A DNA stretch of 64,000 nucleotides from Rhinopithecus roxellana (lineage: Eukaryota; Chordata; Mammalia; Primates; Cercopithecidae), in assembly GCF_007565055.1 (NCBI RefSeq), contig NC_044553.1, positions 44,071,420 to 44,135,419 on the forward strand, in the 5' to 3' direction. A program made the position numbers and the translations under genes. Shown piece by piece: positions 57,161-64,000 of this stretch (position 1 is its first letter; every line of letters starts with the position of its first letter). The notes under the pieces are model-generated. The model worked only from the letters and a program-made list of their open reading frames with translations, was not told where the DNA came from and ran no database searches.

Positions 57161-57164
57161 CCTG

Positions 57165-57780
57165 GTATTTTATTGAGGTCTCCAAACATTCTTTCCCTAC
57201 ATATGCCTTCACTGATATCTATGGCTACTCAATGTAATGACATTTTTTTTTACCACCCAAAATGTACTCACATCTAGGTCCTACGAATAACTCCAAGTCC
57301 AGGATAGTAAGGTGATATGCATGCCTCTCTATCATAAAGCAATTTGATAAAGTTCTTCATGGCCTAGTAACCTAAGGATATATGATAAAATTAACTAGAA
57401 AATACTTAATATATAATGACAGAAAAAAAGAACAACTGCAATGAAAACTCTTATTTGGAAATATGAATAATGACAAAATGTCTCCAATTCATAGCATATG
57501 TCATATCTTACTAGACAGGAATAGCAAGGGCTTCCTAACATGAGAAGGGAGAAAGTTCTTTGATCAACCAATCTGGCTGCCATATGTTTTATTTTTGGAG
57601 GATCTCTCATTCATTGTTCCTCCATGGCTACGTCTGTAACGGACAATGAGGAGGAGAATCCTTTAGGAACTACACCTCTTCAGCATTCTCCTTCCTGATC
57701 TAGTGGGAATTGAAAAATCACTTCCTATGGCAAAGATAATTAGCTTTTACCATCCAAGAGTTGTGAACCTCTTCTGTTGT
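57165..57780. other. Unassigned sequence
   Basis: No gene or repeat family recognised. Confidence 0.35.
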
Positions 57781-57789
57781 ATACAATTG

Positions 57790-58125
57790 TTGCTGAGAAC
57801 TAGCTACCTAGCCAGGGACTACATTTCCCAGCCTCCTTGTTAACCTTGCTGAAGTCACATGACTATCTCTGCTGGCATATGAGTGAAAGTGATGTGTACC
57901 ACTTCTAGCCAATTTGGTTAAGTAGTAGGTATGCCTTTGCCAGTCTTTTTTTCCCTCTTCTGGCTACACTGAGAGGTCTCTAAGGACCTGGAGGACAGTA
58001 GAGCCATCAGATAGAAGGAGTCTGGGTAGTTGAATGATTTCGTAGAAGACCACCTGCTACTTAGGGGCACTGATGTTGGACTTTACAAAAGTGAAAAATA
58101 AATATCTATTGTGTTAAGCTTAAGT
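57790..58125 (+). repeat. Unassigned old LTR-like repeat
   Basis: ggactacatttcccagcctcc, gtcacatgactatctctgc, gtgaaagtgatgtgtaccac, agaaggagtctgggtag, aaataaatatctattgtgttaagc. The final AATAAA-like end suggests an old LTR or MER element. Name unknown. Confidence 0.4.
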
Positions 58126-58186
58126 AACCTAGCCTTTCTTCTCCACACTTAGGGTTTCTCTCACAGTACAATTTTCTTTAATTCTT

Positions 58187-58485
58187 TTTTTTTTTTTTTT
58201 TTGAGACAAAGTCTTGCTCTTGTTGCCCAGGCTGGAGTGCAATGGTATGATCTCGGTTCATGCAATGTCCACTTCCTGGGTTCAAGCGATTCTCCCACCT
58301 CAGCTTCCTGAGTAGCTGGGATTACAGGTGTGTGCCACCACACCTGGCTAATTTTTGTATTTTTAATAGAGATGGGGGTTTCACCATGTTGGCCAGGCTG
58401 GTCTTGAACTCCTGACCTCAGGTGATCTGCCTGCCTCGGCCTCCCAAAGTGCCAGGATTACAGGCGTGAGCCACTGCGCCTGGCC
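58187..58485 (-). mobile_element. Alu, antisense
   Basis: T-tail, gagacaaagtcttgctcttg, head ending ccactgcgcctggcc. Target duplication TTTTCTTTAATTCTT at 58172-58186 and 58489-58503. Confidence 0.95.
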
Positions 58486-58541
58486 CAGTTTTCTTTAATT
58501 CTTAGTAAACTTCTAGTCTATTTGCATCTGGCCAATTCCAT

Positions 58542-58564
58542 GGGGGCGGGGGGGGGGGGGGGGG
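58542..58564. repeat. Guanine tract G5-C-G17
   Basis: A 17-base pure G run after GGGGGC, in otherwise AT-balanced sequence. G-quadruplex-capable and prone to sequencing error. Confidence 0.95.
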
Positions 58565-58569
58565 AATTC

Positions 58570-59390
58570 CAAAGCCAGAGGGTTTCTTTAAGCTTCAGTC
58601 TTTGAATCTAGATTTTCATCTGAGCATTTTTGTCTTTTAGTAATAGGCCCTGGTATTCTAACTTAAAGTCCTCTATTTTGGTTTCTGCCTGATAACAATT
58701 TGAAACAATAGCCACTGGGTTTGCAAGGGGAGGGAGTGATGCAAGGGGAGGGAGTGAGCTGGTGGTGGAGGGAGTAGAATTGAATAACTATTACCTTTCT
58801 CAGCAGGCAGGAATTGCTTGAAAGAGGCCTGAGTGTATTAAGACTTCTCCCTAGTGCCAATCTTATCCATTCTTGCCTTCATTAACATTAACATTCTCTT
58901 GGGGCTTTTTCAACCCTTTATGGCTCCAGATTATTGATGTTTCTGTCATCTTTTATTGCAGCCTATAAGCAAAAATGTTCACTTGTAGCAAAGTGATATC
59001 TTTTCCTCTCTGCCTTAGATAAATCAATCTCAGTCCTAAGTTTGAGTGTTTCTTATAGGACATTACTAAAAACTAACAAGTAATAGTTGATATATTTTAG
59101 TCTCTGACCTTTTAACAACAGGCCCTTTTACATTTTATCCTTGATAGGCACATGTTCTGAATCCCCCTATACAACAGGTGTCAGTTTAACCTACTGCTTT
59201 GCTATTAAAGTCCCAGCCTGACACCAATGAGGCCTCATCTGAATCAACTACTTCAACATTTCTGGATCTTTCTGTTACTAATCCCCACTCCTGGTACCAA
59301 TTTATGAATTGTTAGAGCTATTTTAGTGAAAAACTAGTTATATATTTAGCTTAAGGCATAGTTTGATCCAAGGGCTTAAGCAATGTCATT
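58570..59390. other. Unassigned sequence
   Basis: A 13 bp GA-rich direct repeat (gcaaggggagggagtg) occurs at about 58722 and 58741. Otherwise nothing assigned. 59210-59310 may belong to an old repeat ending. Confidence 0.3.
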
Positions 59391-59394
59391 AGAA

Positions 59395-59740
59395 TTCTAT
59401 TTCTTTTCATCTCTTGACTCTGTCTTGTGTGTTGGCTTCATTTTTAGGCTCCATGTGGTGGCTGCTGACAGCTCAAGTTTACATAATCCTGACTGTTAGC
59501 AATCTCAGTGGAAGAGTGCATGCCTCCTTCTCACAGGTGCCAGCAATAGTCTTCTTACATTTCATTGGCTCTGATTGGGACATGTGGCTAGAGGAATCCA
59601 GTAGCTCAGAGCTGATTCATGTCAATGTTTTTGAAAATGAAGTTCGCTCCACCTAAAAGACATTGACTGAAGTAACAGAAGAGGAAAATCAGGCGATGGT
59701 TGTCAGAAGAAGGGTGAATGGTTAGTAAGAGGCAAACAAA
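59395..59740 (+). repeat. Unassigned old repeat (relative of 56570-57160)
   Basis: ctcttgactctgtcttgtgtgttggcttcattt, ccatgtggtggctgctgac, catttcattggctctgattggg, gaggaaaatcaggcg, gtcagaagaagggtgaatgg. Shared order with the other two copies. Confidence 0.4.
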
Positions 59741-59794
59741 CGGAGTCTCTCATTAGATACCAATGTGTAGTGTTTCCTAATTGCTTCACATGTG

Positions 59795-59930
59795 TTGGTT
59801 TTATCTCCTTCACTGGGCTGACTGTTAGTGTTTCAAGAGCAAGATCATGTATTATATGTCTTAACAGTGCCAACTCAGCAGGCAGTCCTTAGATACTGGC
59901 TGATTTATGGCCTCTTCTTTTATCACTAAA
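59795..59930 (+). repeat. L2 3'-end fragment
   Basis: gactgttagtgtttcaagagcaagatcatg, gccaactcagcaggcagtcc is the sense L2 tail order. Confidence 0.4.
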
Positions 59931-59979
59931 GATGGCACACTCTACGAAGGTAATGAGAGCTTAATAAAGGGATAATTTA

Positions 59980-60360
59980 TAGAGGGATGGAAATGGTTAA
60001 GGGAACCAACAAGGAATAGTAAAGCACTTAAGGACTGGCAACAATGGGAGAACTAAAGTTTGAAGGAACAGGGGAGGGAAGCTATTAGTGGAACCCTGTA
60101 AGAGCTGTAGCTAGGAAAGGGATGCCTGACAAAGGCTGTTACTATAAATAAAGAAATACAGTCACTGCTGAAATGTGGCCCAGGAAAGGACTGGGGAATA
60201 AACACTTGTCCTCTTTTCTTCCCATCCTCCAAACTTCTGTTGGTACCTCCTATTGACCAATCCAGAAACCAGAGGGCTTTGTGGCACAGTCTGTAGAGTT
60301 CAGCTTCCAGTAAAATGCAAGACAAATAGGGTAAAAAATGGACCTGTAGGTGCAAATGGA
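59980..60360. repeat. Unassigned old interspersed repeat, copy B
   Basis: Related to 6300-6690 (see there): ttaagggaaccaacaaggaatag, then ccaatccagaaaccagaggg and cagtctgtagagttcagcttcc. Confidence 0.4.
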
Positions 60361-61220
60361 AAATTGCCAGGACACCCCTCTTATATTCCTTGAACAACCC
60401 TAAGTACAAGCAATTCCTATTCTGTAAGTGTTAACCATATAGACTGGATTTATCTGGAAAATATAACTTTACCCTTTTCAATAGACTTGCTAAATATATA
60501 ACCAATGTGGTTTAATTTTAATAGCATTTTAAGACTTTAACATTCATGAATTCATAAATCATAAAAAGCCTATTGTTAGCCCATGTAGTTGAAAAGGTAT
60601 CGTCATTGTATTGATATGGAACTCCTCAAGAATATTGTACCTGGCAATCCATCAGAAAGTCCTGCACAGCACGCATCACAGAGTGACAAATTTGATAAAT
60701 GTTTGATGATTTGAAGAATGATTAAATGAATAAATTAAAGCATTTCAAGCCGGAACACTGTAAGTGGAAAACTAGATGGGTTTTCCTTGTTAGAGGTTGA
60801 AAATAACTATACAACATCTACCAATCCTGTCCCTTAAAGCCTGACATCAGCTTCTTAGTTGTTCATCAAGGTCTTATCTCTTACAGAAAATGGAACCGAA
60901 TAAATTTTCTTTGTCAATCTTCAGAAGTTTCATAATTAATTGTCATGCTAATAAATTCACTATAAAGTCAATTTCAGTTAAGGGACTATTATATTTCCTA
61001 TCAAAAACTGGGTTTCCTATGGAATTGTCACTCAGATATAAGAAAAATAAATATACTTGCTTCAATAAGTAAACTAGGACTGTAAGTGCCAGTCCAAACT
61101 TTCTCTAAAAGATTTTATAGTTAAGCCCAAAATCTATACTGCTGTTCTTTCACAACCCTGTGTATATAGGACTTAAAGTCCTATACTTAAAGTCCTGTGT
61201 ATATAAGACTTAAGTTTACA
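60361..61220. other. Unassigned AT-rich sequence with a 37 bp tandem duplication
   Basis: No gene. cctgtgtatatagg at 61157 recurs as cctgtgtatataag at 61194, giving a partial tandem repeat with period 37. Confidence 0.4.
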
Positions 61221-61224
61221 CAAT

Positions 61225-61328
61225 GCTTTCTTATGTGGCACCATTCATTTATTCCAACAAAAAATACTACTGAGAACATGCTATGTGCCACACGTAATCC
61301 CTGCCCTCAAGGAACTTACAATATAATA
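61225..61328 (-). repeat. L2 fragment, antisense
   Basis: accattcatttattccaac, catgctatgtgccac and ccctgccctcaaggaacttac match the antisense L2 tail. Confidence 0.6.
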
Positions 61329-61478
61329 GTGCTTCTCAAACTTTTATGAGACTATGAATCACCTGAGGATCTTGTGAAACTACAGATTCTAATTCACTTA
61401 AGTCTGGGATGGGCCCTGAGACTACATGTCTAACCAGCTCCCTGGTGATGCTGATACCACTTGGAGTAGCAAAAGTCT
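61329..61478 (+). mobile_element. MER5A-type hAT-Charlie MITE
   Basis: agtgcttctcaaacttttatg, aatcacctgaggatcttgtg, gattctaattcacttaagtctggg, ctaaccagctccctggtgatgctgatacc and ttggagtagcaa follow MER5A. Confidence 0.8.
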
Positions 61479-61640
61479 AATGGATTTATTTAATCTTCAC
61501 CACAACCACCTCATAGGAAAAGTATCAGTGTTTTGTTTCTTATCTGGAGCACTTAACTATATATAAAACACTGTGCTATGCCTTTTGCAGATAAACAATT
61601 CAGTTAGATATAGAGACATAGGCTTTTAGGAAACTCACTA

Positions 61641-62004
61641 TACAGCTGCTTCTCCACTTATGAAGGGATTATATTTCAATAAGCCCATTTTAAGTTGAAA
61701 ATATTTTAAATCACAAATGCATTTAATACACCTACTGAATGTCATAGCTTAGCCTAGCCTACCTTAAACACGCTCAGAACACATACTAGCCTACGGTTGG
61801 GGGAAGTTGTCTAACACAATGTCTATTTTATAATAAAGTGCTAAATATCTTGTGTAATTTATTGAATACTGTACTGAAAGTGAAAAATAGAATGGTTGTA
61901 TGGGTACTCAACAGTAAAATTTCTACTGAATGTAAATCACTTTTGCACCATCATAAAGTCAAAAAATCCTAAGTGGGACCATTGTCAATCAGGGACTGTC
62001 TGTA
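61641..62004. mobile_element. Tigger-type nonautonomous DNA transposon
   Basis: TA-flanked. Starts cagctgcttctccacttatg and ends gggactgtctgta. Inside are atagcttagcctagcctacc, gaatactgtactgaaagtg and gcaccatcataaagtc, typical of a TcMar-Tigger MITE. Subfamily not certain. Confidence 0.65.
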
Positions 62005-62034
62005 TAGCAGAAACAGCTAGTGTAAAAAATAGTT

Positions 62035-62335
62035 ATAATTGTATTATTCTGTTTATATAAAATGTCCAGAAAGGGAAAATATATAGAGATAGAAGGCAGA
62101 TTGGTGTTTGCTGGGCCAGGGGTGAGAATGATGATTAACTATAAATGATCATGAAGGATCTTTTGGGGGTGATGAAAATGCTTTTAAATTGGATTATAAT
62201 AATAGCTGCACACCTCAATAAATTTACTAAAAGTATTTGAATTGTACACTTGAAATGAGTGAATTTTATGATATGTAAATTATACTTCAAAAAAGTTGTA
62301 AAATAATCATGTATAATGTGAAAAAAATCCAATAA
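62035..62335 (+). repeat. L1M 3' end
   Basis: tgtccagaaagggaaaatatatagag, tgctgggccaggggtgag, gggggtgatgaaaatgc, gaattgtacacttgaaatgag is the L1M tail order. Confidence 0.7.
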
Positions 62336-62344
62336 TAAAAACAT

Positions 62345-62465
62345 GTCTTAACTCCCTTTCACAGCCAAGGAAATGGAGTTCATAGAGGCTAAGTAATTTG
62401 CCCAAACTCACATAACTAGTTGGTGACAGGGTTAGCATAAAAATCTAGTCCTATTAAGCCAAAAG
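62345..62465 (+). repeat. MIR fragment
   Basis: cacagccaaggaaatggag, ggctaagtaatttgcccaaactcacataactagttgg matches the MIR 3' half. Confidence 0.65.
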
Positions 62466-63240
62466 CAGTCATTGTCGGAAACCTCCTCTTCAGAGGAGGT
62501 ATAGAAATGTATGCCAGGAAATAGGTACCCTTCCACCTAGAGGGCATTTGCCTCTCTCTCTGAACCCTCCTCACTCTGTGAGGCAAAGATCATGCTGTGT
62601 GGTGACCTAGGTGGCATTCCATAAACATACTGCCATCTGACGGGGCTGTGCAAGCCAGCTAGTTTCTGGCAGACCCTTTGGCTTCACTGGGGTTTTTAGT
62701 TTCAAGCAACAAAAATCAATCCTGTACGATTTAGTAGCAAAGGAATTGGACAGCCCATAGAATCATTATGTGAGTTGAGAACCAAGCTCAAAGTGGTGCA
62801 GCCAAGACCAAAGCCCAAAATAATGCTGCAGAGGCAGTCCAGTGAGAAGATTACTATTACTAATGCTGCTGGACATCCTAGACTGTGCTCCTTTCTCCAC
62901 CAACACCACTGCTTTGGGAACTCAATTTGGCCACAACTGCACCATTGCAAGAGAGAGAGAACTGACTGCTATCCTTGCTTCTTTGTGTTATTAGTTCCTG
63001 ACTCAAAGTCATGCAGGTGCTTCTGATTAGAGGAGGGTAGCTCATGCACCTGAATACAAGTTGCAGGGGAGGATGGTGAAGTGACTGTGTTACAACTTCT
63101 ATCAGTTTCTAGAAAGGGAGAATCAGGCTTTACTTCCTTCTAAGACTCACATACCAGTGCATTCTCCAAGCTTAGACAGTTCAGATGCTGGGCAGCTGGG
63201 AAAATATAAACAAAAAAAAAATTCCCCCCAAAACAGATAT
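62466..63240. other. Unassigned sequence, partly old repeat
   Basis: 62700-63130 loosely resembles the unnamed family at 56570. A 9 bp inverted repeat, ACCTCCTCT/AGAGGAGGT, lies at 62481-62500. No gene. Confidence 0.3.
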
Positions 63241-63319
63241 CCACTACAGCATTGCAGAGTGGTCCATGGAGCAGCAGCATCAATATCAAATGGAAGCTTA
63301 TTAGAAATACAGAATCTCA
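63241..63319 (-). mobile_element. MER5A-type fragment, antisense
   Basis: gtggtccatggagcagcagcatcaatatc and ggaagcttattagaaatacagaatctca are the reverse of MER5A. Cut by the AluY. Confidence 0.7.
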
Positions 63320-63586
63320 GGCCGGGCGTGGTGGCTCACACCTGTAATCCCAGCATTTTGGGAGGCCGAGGCGGGTGGATCACGAAGTCAGGAGATCAAG
63401 ACCATCCTGGCTAACTTGGTGAAACCCCGTCTCTACTAAAAAATGCAAAAAATTAGCCAGGTGTGGTGGTGGGTGCCTGTAGTCCCAGGTACTCGGGAGG
63501 CTGAGGCAGGAAAATGACGTGAACCTGGGAGGCGGAGCTTGCAGTGAGCCAAGATCTGCCTGGGCAACAGAGCGAGACTCCGTCTC

Positions 63587-63605
<19 letters not shown>
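63320..63605 (+). mobile_element. AluY with a small 3' deletion
   Basis: ggccgggcgtggtggctcac, Y-type ggcggagcttgcag; agatctgcctggg shows loss of the cactgcactcc segment. Target duplication gaaatacagaatctca / gaactgcagaatctca. Confidence 0.95.
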
Positions 63606-63617
<12 letters not shown>

Positions 63618-63657
63618 GAACTGCAGAATCTCAGATCCCTTCCAGAATCTCAGATCC

Positions 63658-64000
63658 TGGTTTGGTTGTGTCCCCACCTGAATCTCATCTTGAGTTGTAG
63701 CTCCCATAATCCCCACATATCATGGGAGGGAACCAATGGGAGGTAACTGAATCATGGGGCAGATTTTTCCTGTTCTGTTCTTGTGATAGTAAATAAGTCT
63801 CATGAGATCAAATGGTTTTATAAAGGGCAGTTCCCCTGCACACGCTCTCTTGCCTGCCACCACGTAAGACGTGCCTTTACTCCTCCTTTGCCTTCCGCCA
63901 TGATTGTGAGGCCTCCCCAGCCACGTGGAACTGTGAGTCCATTAGACCTCTTTTTCTTTATAAATTACCCAGTCTTGGGTATGTCTTTATTAGTGGTGTG
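63658..64000 (+). mobile_element. THE1-type LTR (ERVL-MaLR), cut by the window edge
   Basis: ctggtttggttgtgtcccc, gggaggtaactgaatcatgg, gataaataagtctcatgag-type segment, ttataaagggcagttcccc, gtaagacgtgcctttactcc, gaggcctccccagccacg, taaattacccagtcttgggt. It continues past 64000, so solo LTR versus full element is undecided. No coding sequence lies in the window. Confidence 0.92.

Noticed and set aside
61157..61216. Palindrome AGGACTTAAAGTCCT and 37 bp period as a regulatory element
   Set aside because: A partial tandem duplication in AT-rich DNA explains it without function.

Overview
This window is vertebrate nuclear DNA and almost certainly primate. Thirty-nine Alu elements or fragments are readable by eye, together with layered L1, L2, MIR, MaLR LTRs and fossil DNA transposons. 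Several young AluY copies (16556-16858, 28927-29240, 31448-31753, 36710-37021) carry a variant set I associate with Old World monkey AluY: GGCTCAAGC near the head, GGCGTAAACC before the right A/B region, and GATCCGGCCACTG near the 3' end. I therefore infer a cercopithecid genome such as a macaque, baboon or vervet. This rests on remembered subfamily diagnostics, not on a search.

Layout. 1-7440: L2 pieces, three antisense Alus, an antisense L1 3' end and a decayed L1/HAL1-like block. 7800-17345: one long, old, sense-strand L1M that has been hit repeatedly. It contains an ACBD7 processed pseudogene (itself split by an antisense L1), a solo MaLR-type LTR (itself split by an Alu), a MER30-like hAT element and six or more Alus. 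17345-24090: more old L1, L2 and MIR. 24092-24809: a composite Alu-MIR-Alu block that looks like a single insertion. 24810-28930: an older L1 containing a younger 5'-truncated L1PA-type element (26094-28119) whose last ~595 ORF2 codons are still open. 29390-33410: another Alu-peppered L1M. 33760-40540: MIR, MER1-like and MER2/Tigger remnants, then a long stretch poor in recognisable repeats. 40560-48720: Alu and L1M again, with an MLT1-type LTR. 48720-53590: L2 and unassigned old repeats, nested Alus and GA-rich minisatellites. 53590-54380: a sharp GC/CpG-rich island, the only good promoter candidate. 54850-64000: L2 in both orientations, Alus, Tigger and MER5A remnants, and a THE1-type LTR cut by the window edge.

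Genes. I see no intact protein-coding gene. The only recognisable cellular gene sequence is the ACBD7 retrocopy, which has an in-frame stop. The island may hold the first exon of a coding gene or lncRNA, but I cannot name it. Most long open frames lie inside Alu or L1 sequence or in the stop-poor island. There is no sign of a novel multi-gene system. The interest lies in the nested insertion record, a template-switch-like inverted repeat, the composite Alu block and the unexplained CpG island.
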